Source: Sulfurovum sp.
GTDB lineage: Bacteria; Campylobacterota; Campylobacteria; Campylobacterales; Sulfurovaceae
Reading direction: 5' to 3'
DNA: 15,205 bases
NCBI GenBank assembly: GCA_020719895.1
Contig: DYPM01000037.1
Coordinates: 1 to 15,205 of the forward strand
Shown here: positions 7,463-15,008 of the stretch, piece by piece
Layout: the number at the start of each line of letters is the position of its first letter
How positions within the stretch are numbered: the stretch's first letter is position 1
Made by a program: the position numbers and the translations under genes
Notes under the pieces: model-generated
Seen by the model: only the letters and a program-made list of their open reading frames with translations
Told to the model about the DNA's origin: nothing
The model's database searches: none

Positions 7463-8651
7463 GGTTGATTTTCGCGTAGAGTTTGAGGAGTTGAATTTGT
7501 TTGTCTATCTCGTAAATTTTGGCATCGAGTTTGCGTATCTGCATTGTATTGTGCATCACTTCTGCATCAAAAGGTGTTTTTTCTCCTGCTTTTGCGAGGT
7601 TTGATGTGAGCGCGTAGAGACTTGCGTATACTTTTTCATCTTTGTGTGCGAGTGTGATTTTTTTGTCTAAAATCTCAAGATTTTTTTGTGAAAAACTGTA
7701 CTCCAAATCAACCGTTTTTTTACGTTCTATCACTTCAATTTCAGATTGAAGTCTGCTAACGCGACTTGATTCAATATCGCTAAATGAATTAATATCAATT
7801 GGCATACTGACGGCTATCGCCCATGTGTTGTATTTCTCTTTCAAAAATGGATTGCTTCCGCCAAAAAGTGGATTGATATCACCGTCGGTATATTGTCCTT
7901 GAAACGAAACTGCTGGAAGATATTTTGCCCACGTCATATATTGATTGTAGCGTGCTACCTCGGCATCATATTTGTCTTTTTGAAGTTCAAGATTGCTTTG
8001 ACGATATGTCTCTTTGGAGATCAGTGAAAAAATGGGAAGTTTGAGTGTCTCTGGTTTTTTATCACTCAAAAGTGCAAACTGTTGCTCTAAAGTGAGCCGT
8101 CCTACTTCAAGTTCTAATTGTGTGATTTGATCTTGGCTTTTTTTGAGAATGGCTTGATCTAAAAAACTACTATCGATTAAACCTGAATTATAACTTTCTT
8201 GTTTTTGCATGATATCTATCGCATCGTTTTTGAGTTGATAAGCGATTTTTTGTTGTTGAAGTTTGTTTTGCTCGATAGTATAAAGTGTACTCACGGCATT
8301 GGTGATCATCTCTCTTTTGCGAAGTTCTACTTCAAGTGTATTTGCCTTGCGCAACTCTCGTGCATATTTAATCGCATAGTAGATTCCGCCTGAACGAAAA
8401 ATTGGTTGGCTAACGCTGATGGAAAGATTTTTGGTATTGATCGTATCACCAAACTGCGTTGTGTAGTTTTTGGAGTAGCTTACTGTGATGGGACTTATCC
8501 AACTTTTTGAAAGTTTGTCGCTTTCTGCTTCGACTTTTTCTTGATTGTACTCTAAGATATTTTGATTGTTTTTGGAGAGAATATCTGCTAATTTCTCACC
8601 AAACAAAAAGCTACTAAGTAAAAATAAAAGAAGTGGTTTTTTTTTGATCAT
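7452..8651 (-). CDS. TolC-family outer-membrane efflux protein
   Basis: 399-aa protein with a signal peptide (Lys-rich start, hydrophobic LLLFLLSSFLFG, cleavage likely near residue 18-20). The mature part is rich in long alpha-helical, Gln/Glu/Lys-containing segments and has two TolC-like halves. SVSQPIFRSGG (about residues 79-89) and AVSMPIDINSF (about 278-288) are the paired strand regions that begin the transmembrane barrel sections, and each is followed by a helical hairpin. TolC proteins form trimeric outer-membrane ducts for efflux pumps or type I secretion. At 399 aa it is shorter than E. coli TolC. No periplasmic adaptor or inner-membrane pump gene is in the window, so its partner is unknown. 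The start is 1 nt after the argD stop, with a GAGGAG site inside the end of argD. Confidence 0.85.
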   Translation of the reverse strand: MIKKKPLLLFLLSSFLFGEKLADILSKNNQNILEYNQEKVEAESDKLSKSWISPITVSYSKNYTTQFGDTINTKNLSISVSQPIFRSGGIYYAIKYARELRKANTLEVELRKREMITNAVSTLYTIEQNKLQQQKIAYQLKNDAIDIMQKQESYNSGLIDSSFLDQAILKKSQDQITQLELEVGRLTLEQQFALLSDKKPETLKLPIFSLISKETYRQSNLELQKDKYDAEVARYNQYMTWAKYLPAVSFQGQYTDGDINPLFGGSNPFLKEKYNTWAIAVSMPIDINSFSDIESSRVSRLQSEIEVIERKKTVDLEYSFSQKNLEILDKKITLAHKDEKVYASLYALTSNLAKAGEKTPFDAEVMHNTMQIRKLDAKIYEIDKQIQLLKLYAKINRDF

Positions 8652-8652
8652 T

Positions 8653-9849
8653 TCACACTTTCTCCTCTATCTTTTTAAGTGCTACATTGAGGCGTTTAAA
8701 TCCTTCGTCCATTTCCGCTTTGGTAATAGTGATGCTTGGTAAAAAACGTACTGTATTGCGTCCTGCCTTAAGAACAATAAGTCTCTCTTTCATCGACTCT
8801 GAAATCACTTTTTTTTGAATCTCTACTGATTTAGCACGGAGTCCACGCATCAGTCCAAGCCCTACTTCTTTGTCAAAAAGTGCTTCGTATTGTGTCGCAA
8901 TCTCTTGAAGTTTTGTCTCAAAATAGAGAAGTGCTTCAGCTACTGCACCACTCTCGTAATACGCTTCTAAAATCTCAAGTGTAGCTAATGATGCTGCGGT
9001 GCTAAGGTAATTGCCACCAAACGTACTGCCGTGATCTCCCGCCACAAAAATATCTTTGTGTTTGGTCATCACTGCACCGATTGGCACACCTCCTCCGAGT
9101 CCTTTGGCGAGTGTGATAATGTCTGGTTCGATTTCATACAAATTGCACGCCAAAAACTCACCTGTGCGATAGATACCTGTCTGCACCTCATCGACAATCA
9201 AAAGAATCTCTTTGGTTTTAAGGAATGTTGCGAGTTTTTGAATCTCTGCTTTGTCAAATGGCTGTACGCCACCTTCGCCTTGCACAAGCTCAATCATCAC
9301 TGCGACCGTCTCATCATCAATCGCATCGTACACCGCTGTAAGATTTGGCTCAAAACTAAACCCTTCAGGATAAGGAGCGAAATGAGAAGCGTGAAAGTCG
9401 TGTTGTCCTGTCGCTTTGACGGTTGTGATGGTGCGTCCATGGAAGGAATGCTCAAGAGTGATCACTTTGTAGCGTTTGTTGGCAAATTTTGTCTCACCGT
9501 ATTTACGTGCGATTTTGATAGCACCTTCGTTGGCTTCTGCACCTGAATTGCCAAAAAATACTGCCATATCGTAGCCACTAAGTTCGACCATTTTTTTGGC
9601 TAATTTCGCTTGTGGTTCTATCACTTGTAGGTTGGAGATGTGGAGAATGTTTTGGGCTTGTTTGCAAATCGCTTCGACCAATTTTGGGTGATTGTGTCCT
9701 ACCGAATTGACCGCAATTCCTGCTGCAAAATCAATATAATCATTGCCGTTTTCATCAAAAAGTGTCGCACCTTCGCCTCGTGTGAAGTTGGTGTAGTCGC
9801 GTGCATAAGTATGAAGTACATAGGTTTTATCTATTTGTTCGAGTGTCAT
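8653..9849 (-). CDS. argD: Acetylornithine aminotransferase
   Basis: 398-aa class-III PLP aminotransferase. Visible: the start-proximal YTNFTRGEGATLFDENG block, GNSGAEANEGAIK at residues 100-112 (phosphate binding), HSFHGRT at 134-140, D220 in IVDEVQTG (contacts the PLP ring nitrogen) and K249 in TLAKGLGGG (Schiff-base lysine). Length and motifs fit ArgD, which transfers an amino group between glutamate and N-acetylglutamate semialdehyde in arginine synthesis. ArgD enzymes often also serve as N-succinyldiaminopimelate aminotransferase in lysine synthesis. An AAGGA site lies 9 nt before the ATG. The 73-nt gap upstream, after ftsY, has a TAAAAT-like hexamer at 9895-9900 that could be a -10 box, but this is weak. 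Composition is clearly less AT-rich than the defence genes. Confidence 0.93.
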   Translation of the reverse strand: MTLEQIDKTYVLHTYARDYTNFTRGEGATLFDENGNDYIDFAAGIAVNSVGHNHPKLVEAICKQAQNILHISNLQVIEPQAKLAKKMVELSGYDMAVFFGNSGAEANEGAIKIARKYGETKFANKRYKVITLEHSFHGRTITTVKATGQHDFHASHFAPYPEGFSFEPNLTAVYDAIDDETVAVMIELVQGEGGVQPFDKAEIQKLATFLKTKEILLIVDEVQTGIYRTGEFLACNLYEIEPDIITLAKGLGGGVPIGAVMTKHKDIFVAGDHGSTFGGNYLSTAASLATLEILEAYYESGAVAEALLYFETKLQEIATQYEALFDKEVGLGLMRGLRAKSVEIQKKVISESMKERLIVLKAGRNTVRFLPSITITKAEMDEGFKRLNVALKKIEEKV

Positions 9850-9922
9850 TGTGATTTTTCCTTAAAAATAAAATTGGGCATATCAAAGCTGATAATTTTA
9901 CATATCGCATTTTTGATTGAAA

Positions 9923-10789
9923 CTACTCAAATATCTCATCTAAAATAGCATTGACAAATTCGTTTGCTTTAAATGGAGTGATATCTTCGGGCTTCTCTCC
10001 TGTGCCAATATACCAAATAGGCATCTTCAGTTCATCAGCGATACTCAAAACCGCACCGCCTTTTGCTGTGCCATCAAGTTTGGTGATGATAATCCCGTCA
10101 ATACCGATCATTTCGTTGAACGCTTTGGCCTGATTGATTGTCGAACCTCCTTGCGTACCATCAAGTATCAAAAGTTTGCGATGTGGTGAACCCGCCATTG
10201 CTTTGTCGGCGATGCGTACCATTTTTTTGAGCTCTTCTGCAAGATTGGTTTGTGTGTGAAGTCGTCCTGCTGTGTCGATAATCACATGATCAACACCTTT
10301 TGATTTTGCTGATTGGATTGTGTCAAAAACCACTGCGGCTGGATCATGCCCTTGCCTTGTCGCTACGATAGGAATCTCAAGTTTTGTTGCCCACCTGCTG
10401 AGCTGCTCAATCGCTGCTGCACGAAAAGTATCGCCTGCACCCAACAATACACTCTGTCCGCTACTTTTGTATCTGTAGGATAGTTTGGCGATAGTTGTCG
10501 TTTTGCCTGCACCATTTACGCCGATAATCATCTCCACGTAAGGTTTTACGTCGCTTTTTTTTTCATCGACATCGTAATGAAATACAGAAATCATTGAGTT
10601 ATACGCCTGAATACGATTGATTTTGTTTGGAAGTGGTTTGAGCAGTCGCTCTATAAGATCATAATGAACATCCGCCTCAAGCAAAATATCTTCAAACTCC
10701 TCTTTGGGAATCTGTTTGCGTTTTTGAGGAGCAATCTCTCTGATCGCATCGGTAGTTTTGCTTAATATTTTTTTAAATAAACCAAACAT
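9923..10789 (-). CDS. ftsY: Signal recognition particle receptor FtsY
   Basis: 288-aa SRP GTPase that docks ribosome-nascent-chain/SRP complexes at the inner membrane. It starts with an amphipathic stretch (MFGLFKKILSKT) and a four-helix N domain. The NG GTPase domain shows G1 GVNGAGKTT at residues 90-98, the insertion-box motif DTFRAAA at 120-126, G3 DTAGR at 172-176, TKLDG at 236-240 and GTGEKPEDI at 262-270. The long acidic A domain of E. coli FtsY is absent, as in other epsilonproteobacterial proteins of about 290 aa. The segment LDGTQGGST (209-217) replaces the more usual DATTGQN. A strong AAGGAG site lies 8 nt before the ATG. It follows the lipoprotein gene by 47 nt, with no terminator seen. 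Confidence 0.96.
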   Translation of the reverse strand: MFGLFKKILSKTTDAIREIAPQKRKQIPKEEFEDILLEADVHYDLIERLLKPLPNKINRIQAYNSMISVFHYDVDEKKSDVKPYVEMIIGVNGAGKTTTIAKLSYRYKSSGQSVLLGAGDTFRAAAIEQLSRWATKLEIPIVATRQGHDPAAVVFDTIQSAKSKGVDHVIIDTAGRLHTQTNLAEELKKMVRIADKAMAGSPHRKLLILDGTQGGSTINQAKAFNEMIGIDGIIITKLDGTAKGGAVLSIADELKMPIWYIGTGEKPEDITPFKANEFVNAILDEIFE

Positions 10790-10836
10790 TAAACGATCTC
10801 CTTGTGATATAGAGTATGGTAAAAACCAACGTCTAT

Positions 10837-11457
10837 TTAGTCTTTTTTCTCTAAAAATTGAACTATATCATAATTTATCATCTCAATCGGAGTTGCACCA
10901 ATGTAGTGTTGTACATACTCTCCATCGTGATACAACACCATCAAAGGGAGCTTTGTTTTAAAGATAGATTGGAAAGTAAAGTAATCCAAAATTGGTGTAT
11001 TGTTTGAATCATTACTGTTTATATATGAGAGTTTGTAGCGTTCTTGTAGTGGAGATAGCGACTCCTTGAAGGCATCTGTGTTGGCTTGAATAGCGATGAC
11101 TTGGAGTGTTTGAGGAAACTTTTCTTGTAGGCGTTGGAGATAAGGAAGTTGTGTTCTCGAAGCTTTACATTGAATATCAAAAAGCGTAACAAGAATAAAA
11201 GGGATTTTATTTTGGAATGTAATATTTTCATCTTCAATGTGAATGGTTTGCGTGACAACACCATTTTGGCTTTTGAGTGCAATAAGTGCTTTGATATGTT
11301 TTTTGGGCTTTAGTGGAAGTGATGGCGTATCGCTTGAATCATCAATATGACATTGTGTTTCTTCTGCAAACGTTACTTTGGATATTGTTTTTTGAGAGTC
11401 TGGTTTCTCGCCACATCCACTCAAAAACACTATTAAACTTATCAAAAAAGCACGCAA
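10837..11457 (-). CDS. Thioredoxin-fold (TlpA-like) lipoprotein with a single active-site Cys
   Basis: Lipoprotein-type signal: a short hydrophobic stretch ending in the lipobox LSGC, with the lipidated Cys at residue 15. The rest resembles a TlpA/AhpC-TSA domain: FILVTLFDIQCKASRTQLPYLQRL, then VIAIQAN, then LPLMVLY with the cis-Pro loop, then HYIGATP near the end. The active site reads C-K-A-S (residues 97-100), so the second Cys of the CxxC is replaced by Ser. Such monothiol forms cannot do a standard dithiol exchange alone and may act in mixed-disulfide or isomerase-like steps; the actual role is unknown. I put the start at TTG 11457, 15 nt inside the longest frame, because GAGGAG lies 7 nt before it, while the upstream TTG at 11472 has no such site. 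It follows the EamA gene by 24 nt. Confidence 0.78.
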   Translation of the reverse strand: MRAFLISLIVFLSGCGEKPDSQKTISKVTFAEETQCHIDDSSDTPSLPLKPKKHIKALIALKSQNGVVTQTIHIEDENITFQNKIPFILVTLFDIQCKASRTQLPYLQRLQEKFPQTLQVIAIQANTDAFKESLSPLQERYKLSYINSNDSNNTPILDYFTFQSIFKTKLPLMVLYHDGEYVQHYIGATPIEMINYDIVQFLEKKD

Positions 11458-11464
11458 TATTCTA

Positions 11465-11470
11465 CTCCTC
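11465..11470 (-). promoter_or_regulatory. Ribosome binding site that fixes the lipoprotein start
   Basis: GAGGAG on the minus strand, 7 nt upstream of TTG 11457. It overlaps the first codons of the longer possible frame (TTG 11472), which argues that the shorter start is used. Confidence 0.65.
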
Positions 11471-11481
11471 AAAAAAAATAT

Positions 11482-12348
11482 TTATCTATAAATGGGTCTT
11501 GTAAGCAGATAACCACCCAATACAATTGGTAAAACTCCGATTATCTGTCTTGTTTGGGGAATCTCCCCTAAATAGAGATACGCAAAAAAGAGTGTAAAAA
11601 GAGGCATAAGTCCCATCATCGCACTCACCTTGGTAATCGAAGCAAGATGCAACGCCTCAATCCACAATATCTTTGATCCAACATACACCATTGTGCCTAT
11701 CAATACAATAAAAGGCAACGCCTGCCTAAATGAATCCATAGAAATCGACGGCTCCAAAACGTAAGCCAATAGTGCAATAATCGGAAATCCCATCACAGTA
11801 CGAAACGCCAAAATAGTCTCTGCTGAACTCTGTTTTCTGGCACGTTTTTGGTAGTGATTGGCAATCGGCGAAAGTGCGGCAGCTATCAAAATCAAAAAGT
11901 CTCCTTGATTTAGTTTCATATCATCAGGCAACAGTACCACAACCGCTCCAATTCCCATCAACACTATGCCAACCAAATGGATTTTATCCATCGGTTCTTT
12001 ACCAAAAACATTAAAATAAAGATAAGAAAAAAAGAGTTGCAAAAAGATAATCACCGCCATATTTCCAGCAGTGGTATAACGCATCCCGATAAAAACAAAT
12101 ACAAAGAGTGTCGTTATCCAAAAACTTGTCCACAACAAATCACGATACGCTTTTTTATTGGTCAATTCGCCAAACTGTTTTTTGCGATACATTAATATCA
12201 TAAAAAAAACAAACGCCACTATCAATGAAAACGCATAAGTGTGCAACGCTCCAATATAGTGCATCGAAGCGATAGACAAAATAGGAAACCAACTCTCAAG
12301 AAGTGCCGAGCCTACCATATAAAGTTCGCCTTTACGTTCTTGTGTCAT
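11482..12348 (-). CDS. EamA-domain DMT-superfamily transporter
   Basis: 288-aa very hydrophobic protein with about ten membrane segments in two repeats (roughly residues 10-140 and 150-285), as in drug/metabolite transporters with two EamA domains. Recognisable points are the FIGMRYTTAGNMAVIIFLQ stretch at the end of repeat one (about 85-103), EALHLASITKVSAMMGLMPLF in repeat two, and the terminal YLYLGEIPQTRQIIGVLPIVLGGYLL, typical of EamA C-termini. Family members export amino acids, drugs or metabolites across the inner membrane, and the substrate here cannot be read. The ATG at 12348 has AAAGG 7 nt upstream. It is the first gene of the run that continues into the lipoprotein and ftsY, and it is separated from the regulator upstream by a terminator. 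Confidence 0.87.
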   Translation of the reverse strand: MTQERKGELYMVGSALLESWFPILSIASMHYIGALHTYAFSLIVAFVFFMILMYRKKQFGELTNKKAYRDLLWTSFWITTLFVFVFIGMRYTTAGNMAVIIFLQLFFSYLYFNVFGKEPMDKIHLVGIVLMGIGAVVVLLPDDMKLNQGDFLILIAAALSPIANHYQKRARKQSSAETILAFRTVMGFPIIALLAYVLEPSISMDSFRQALPFIVLIGTMVYVGSKILWIEALHLASITKVSAMMGLMPLFTLFFAYLYLGEIPQTRQIIGVLPIVLGGYLLTRPIYR

Positions 12349-12394
12349 TTGAAAACCTTTGGGGGAATTAAGAAAAGGATTTATTGATTCGAGG

Positions 12395-12439
12395 AGATAA
12401 TAAAATAAAAAACAAGAGAGATTGGAGGAAAACTCTCCT
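12395..12439 (-). terminator. Rho-independent terminator after the HsrA-like regulator
   Basis: On the minus strand AGGAGAG (12433-12439) pairs with CTCTCTT (12414-12420), seven pairs including one G-U, with a 12-nt loop. A T-rich tail (TTGTTTTTTATTTTATT) runs directly from the stem towards 12395. It lies 4 nt after the regulator stop. A competing 5-bp stem GAGGA/TCCTC is possible. Confidence 0.6.
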
Positions 12440-12443
12440 CTAT

Positions 12444-13103
12444 TTAATATGCGAACTTATAGCCACGTCGCCTTACAGTGTGAATCACTTGAAAACCAAG
12501 AATACTTTTGAGACGTTTGCGAATTTGATTGATTGCCACTTCGACAGTGTTATCGCTTACATATTCAGGTTCTTCCCAAAGTGCATTGATAATCTCATCT
12601 TTGGAGAAGACACGTTTTTCTCTTAGTGCAAGATAAGCAAGAATATCAAATGTTTTTCCATTGAGAGAGATATTTTTATCATCATAAGCGATACGTTTGT
12701 TGGCGATATCAATAATGAGTTTATCCACTTCCACTTGTCCACCAAAAAGGTGTCTCATATTTGATAGTACACGTGCTGCAACCAAATCTGGATGTTCGCA
12801 ATGCTGATAGATCACATCATCAACTCCGAGATTAAAAAAAAGTGATTGTTGTTTGGCGTTGTAGGTCAAAATGATAATTTTAGTTTCGCTTTTTTTCTTT
12901 TTGACCTCATTGACATAACGCTCAAGAGAAAAATGCACTCCCTCATCAACGATGATAACCAACTCATAGTGTCTAAAGTCAGTGAAGTTGGTCGCATCGT
13001 ACATATCTTTGGCATTGTCCACAATGCAAATAAAATATCTGTCTAATTCTATTTCAAGTTCAGCGACATATTCGTCTTCAAACCCGACAGTAAGTATTCT
13101 CAT
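12444..13103 (-). CDS. Atypical OmpR-family orphan response regulator, HsrA/CosR-like
   Basis: 219 aa: a receiver-like domain (1-120) and an OmpR-type winged helix (125-219). The C-terminal half shows WEEPEYVSDNTVEVAINQIRKR (176-197, including the recognition helix) and TVRRRGYKFAY (209-219), closely matching the Campylobacter CosR / Helicobacter HsrA signature. The receiver lacks phosphorylation chemistry: the position of the acceptor Asp is V52 (an Asp sits one place later), the acidic pair is displaced (E9-D10), and the conserved Lys-Pro becomes Q100-H101; T80 is kept. HsrA and CosR are essential phosphorylation-independent regulators of redox and energy genes. This receiver seems more divergent than theirs, so it may be a paralogue, and I give no symbol. 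An AGGGA site lies 6 nt before the ATG. No histidine kinase is adjacent. Confidence 0.82.
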   Translation of the reverse strand: MRILTVGFEDEYVAELEIELDRYFICIVDNAKDMYDATNFTDFRHYELVIIVDEGVHFSLERYVNEVKKKKSETKIIILTYNAKQQSLFFNLGVDDVIYQHCEHPDLVAARVLSNMRHLFGGQVEVDKLIIDIANKRIAYDDKNISLNGKTFDILAYLALREKRVFSKDEIINALWEEPEYVSDNTVEVAINQIRKRLKSILGFQVIHTVRRRGYKFAY

Positions 13104-13136
13104 AAACTATCCCTAATTGATCTACAAAAGCGAATC

Positions 13137-13162
13137 AAACCTTAAACAAGTAAGGTTTTTTT
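13137..13162 (+). other. Hairpin with T-tail in the regulator's upstream region
   Basis: Perfect 8-bp stem aaacctta/taaggttt (13137-13144 with 13151-13158), 6-nt loop, followed on the plus strand by seven T. As a terminator it would act on plus-strand transcripts, but no plus-strand gene is present. On the minus strand it would form in the 5' untranslated RNA of the regulator, without a T-tail. Confidence 0.5.
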
Positions 13163-13177
13163 AAAAAATGTAGTAGA

Positions 13178-13183
13178 TTTATA
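13178..13183 (-). promoter_or_regulatory. Candidate -10 box for the HsrA-like regulator
   Basis: TATAAA within TTTTTGATATAAATC on the minus strand, about 75 nt before the regulator's ATG and just after the leuA stop. There is no recognisable -35. It would give a 5' leader of about 65-70 nt containing the 13137-13158 hairpin. Weak evidence. Confidence 0.3.
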
Positions 13184-13215
13184 TCAAAAAGTAGCTTATT
13201 TAAAAATAAATCAAC

Positions 13216-14775
13216 CTAAATTGTCTTGCAACTATCGATATTTTTAATCTTAAGTTTTCCTTCCATACTCAAATAGCTGTTTAATGCACCGATATACGCC
13301 TCTGCACTTGCAAGCATCGTATCAAGACTCAATCCGTGACCAATCATCGCTGGTTCGTTATCGTTGAAAGTCACTTTTACTGTCACGTTTGCCAAAGCGT
13401 CTTTGCCTTGAGAGAGTGATTTGACACTGTAGTCAATAAGTGTGCCTTGATAGCCTGTGATACGATCTATGGTTTTAAAGACCGCATCGATTGTGCCACC
13501 GCCAATTCCTGCATCGGTGGTCTCCATATCGTTGTGACGGATTGTGACGGCTGCACTTGGAACACCGCCAGTGGAGTCCATCAACTGCATCGCCACAAGC
13601 TCGTACGCTTTTTGGATATGTGTCATTTCAGAGGTGACAAGTGCCCTAATATCATCATCATAGATCACTTTTTTCTTATCAGCAAGAATTTTGAACTTCT
13701 CAAAAATAGCATTAAGACCAAATTCATCCAACTCAAATCCAAGTTTTGCCAATTTGTCCTTGAAAGCTGCACGTCCAGAGTGTTTTCCAAGGATCAATGT
13801 ATCTTCCAAATCAAGTCCGATATCGGAAGGTCGAATAATCTCATAAGTCTCTTTGTGTTTAAGCATACCATCTTGATGGATACCGCTCTCGTGAGCGAAT
13901 GCGTTTTTACCGACAATCGCTTTGTTTGGTTGTGGCTCTATCCCTGTAATGTTTGCTATCAAACGACTTGTAGGATAGATTTCTTTTGTGTTGATACGTG
14001 TGTCAAATCCCTTAAAAATATCTTGACGGGTTTTTATCGCCATCACAATCTCCTCAAGTGCTGCATTGCCTGCTCTTTCGCCCAAGCCATTGACAGTACA
14101 TTCAATCTGTCTTGCTCCGTGCATTATCGCCTCCAATGAGTTGGCAACGCCCAAGCCCAAATCGTTGTGGTTGTGTACCGAAATAATCGCACGTCCTTTG
14201 ACAAAGTCACTCATCTCTTTTACCATCTTGCCAATCTCAGAGGGAAGCCTAAAACCTACTGTATCGGGTAAATTAATCGTCGTTGCTCCTGCTTCTATCA
14301 CGGCATCGACAATCTCTTTCATAAATGTCATCTCCGAACGCCCCGCATCTTCGCAACTAAACTCCACATCGCGGACAAATGTACGTGCGTACGCTACTGC
14401 ACTCACCGCTCGCTTGATCACTTCGTTGGGAGTCATTTTGAGTTTGTGTTGCATATGAATCGGACTGGTGGCGATAAAGGTATGAATGCGTTTTGATTTG
14501 GCTTTTGCTATCGCATCGCCTGCGGCTTTGATGTCTTTCTCTACTGCTCGTGCCAAAGAACACACGATAGAGTTTTGCACTCGCTGTGAGATTTTGTCAA
14601 TCGCATCAAAATCTCCTGGGCTTGCCGCAGCAAATCCTGCTTCAATAATATCTACACCCAATCGCTCCAACTGAACTGCAATCTGAATTTTCTCTTCAGT
14701 ATTCATCGAAGCACCAGGACTCTGCTCCCCATCTCTTAATGTGGTATCAAAAATTTTAATAATCTCTTGATTCAT
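13216..14775 (-). CDS. leuA: 2-Isopropylmalate synthase
   Basis: 519 aa, the usual length for the long bacterial form. It condenses acetyl-CoA with 2-oxoisovalerate in the first committed step of leucine synthesis. The TIM-barrel catalytic domain shows FDTTLRDGEQSPGA at residues 9-22 (R14, metal-binding D15), metal ligands in HNHND at 201-205, and NGLGERAGNA at 229-238. The C-terminal regulatory domain (about 390-512) ends the protein, so leucine feedback is expected from the family. The ATG at 14775 has AAGGA 9 nt upstream. The gene is preceded by a leader peptide with six Leu codons and a structured leader, and no other leu gene follows. No convincing terminator lies between its stop and the regulator downstream. 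Confidence 0.96.
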   Translation of the reverse strand: MNQEIIKIFDTTLRDGEQSPGASMNTEEKIQIAVQLERLGVDIIEAGFAAASPGDFDAIDKISQRVQNSIVCSLARAVEKDIKAAGDAIAKAKSKRIHTFIATSPIHMQHKLKMTPNEVIKRAVSAVAYARTFVRDVEFSCEDAGRSEMTFMKEIVDAVIEAGATTINLPDTVGFRLPSEIGKMVKEMSDFVKGRAIISVHNHNDLGLGVANSLEAIMHGARQIECTVNGLGERAGNAALEEIVMAIKTRQDIFKGFDTRINTKEIYPTSRLIANITGIEPQPNKAIVGKNAFAHESGIHQDGMLKHKETYEIIRPSDIGLDLEDTLILGKHSGRAAFKDKLAKLGFELDEFGLNAIFEKFKILADKKKVIYDDDIRALVTSEMTHIQKAYELVAMQLMDSTGGVPSAAVTIRHNDMETTDAGIGGGTIDAVFKTIDRITGYQGTLIDYSVKSLSQGKDALANVTVKVTFNDNEPAMIGHGLSLDTMLASAEAYIGALNSYLSMEGKLKIKNIDSCKTI

Positions 14776-14802
14776 AATGGTATTTCCTTGAAATAATTAA
14801 AA

Positions 14803-14864
14803 CCTTTTTTATTGTAGTGTCCACTGAAGTTCATTTTTAAATTCAAAGACAACAATAAAAAAGG
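14803..14864. repeat. 13-bp inverted repeat just upstream of the leuA ribosome site
   Basis: ccttttttattgt (14803-14815) and acaataaaaaagg (14852-14864) are perfect inverted repeats with a 36-nt spacer, and short further pairing (gtgtc with gac) extends it. In the leuA leader RNA it would form a long AU-rich hairpin ending about 17 nt before the leuA ribosome site. It could be a regulatory stem or the trace of an inserted element. Confidence 0.55.
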
Positions 14865-14991
14865 TGAAAATGTCTAATTGAGATATCCGATGAATTCTCA
14901 AATTTTGAGCAAGCTCAAAATTAGGTCTTCGTGCCGACGGCTCTCGCGACTGGTCGCTCTTATAAAATTTATATTTAATCAGAGATTTCAA
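14809..14991 (-). CDS. Doubtful 60-codon ORF between leader peptide and leuA
   Basis: Starts with TTG at 14991 behind a very strong GGAGGG site 5 nt upstream and runs to a TAG at 14809. The first 11 codons are AT-rich; the rest runs through the hairpin block and reads like translated repeat sequence (SREPSARRPNFELAQNL...). I recognise no family. It may be a second short translated leader, a gene start cut by a repeat insertion, or not translated. The strong ribosome site is the only real argument for it. Confidence 0.25.
   Translation of the reverse strand: MKSLIKYKFYKSDQSREPSARRPNFELAQNLRIHRISQLDIFTFFIVVFEFKNELQWTLQ
14901..14957. repeat. GC-richer hairpin block in the leuA leader
   Basis: Three close palindromes: aattttgagc-aa-gctcaaaatt (14901-14922, 10-bp perfect stem), gcc-gac-ggc (14933-14941) and gcgac-tg-gtcgc (14946-14957). 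The right part is conspicuously GC-rich against AT-rich flanks, which suggests an inserted repeat of the REP or miniature-element kind. None of the stems is followed by a good T-run on the minus strand, so they do not make an obvious attenuator. Confidence 0.6.
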
Positions 14992-14996
14992 TTGTA

Positions 14997-15008
14997 CCCT
15001 CCGTGAGG
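14997..15008 (-). promoter_or_regulatory. Strong Shine-Dalgarno that can be masked in the leuA leader
   Basis: Minus-strand CCTC-ACG-GAGG-G: the GGAGGG site for TTG 14991 can pair locally with CCTC (15005-15008). GGAGG can alternatively pair with CCTCC inside the Leu-codon run of the leader peptide (15059-15063). This gives two mutually exclusive structures that a ribosome stalled on Leu codons could switch. Confidence 0.35.

Noticed and set aside
9031..9546. 171-codon plus-strand ORF
   Set aside because: It lies entirely antisense to argD, has Cys/His-rich composition with no recognisable domain, and is a shadow of the conserved gene.
13447..14139. 230-codon plus-strand ORF
   Set aside because: Antisense to leuA, no family resemblance and Cys-rich shadow composition; leuA is intact and clearly real.
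14901..14922. 10-bp hairpin as the leucine attenuator terminator
   Set aside because: Only a short UU is present after the stem and no U-run follows, so it does not fit an intrinsic terminator.
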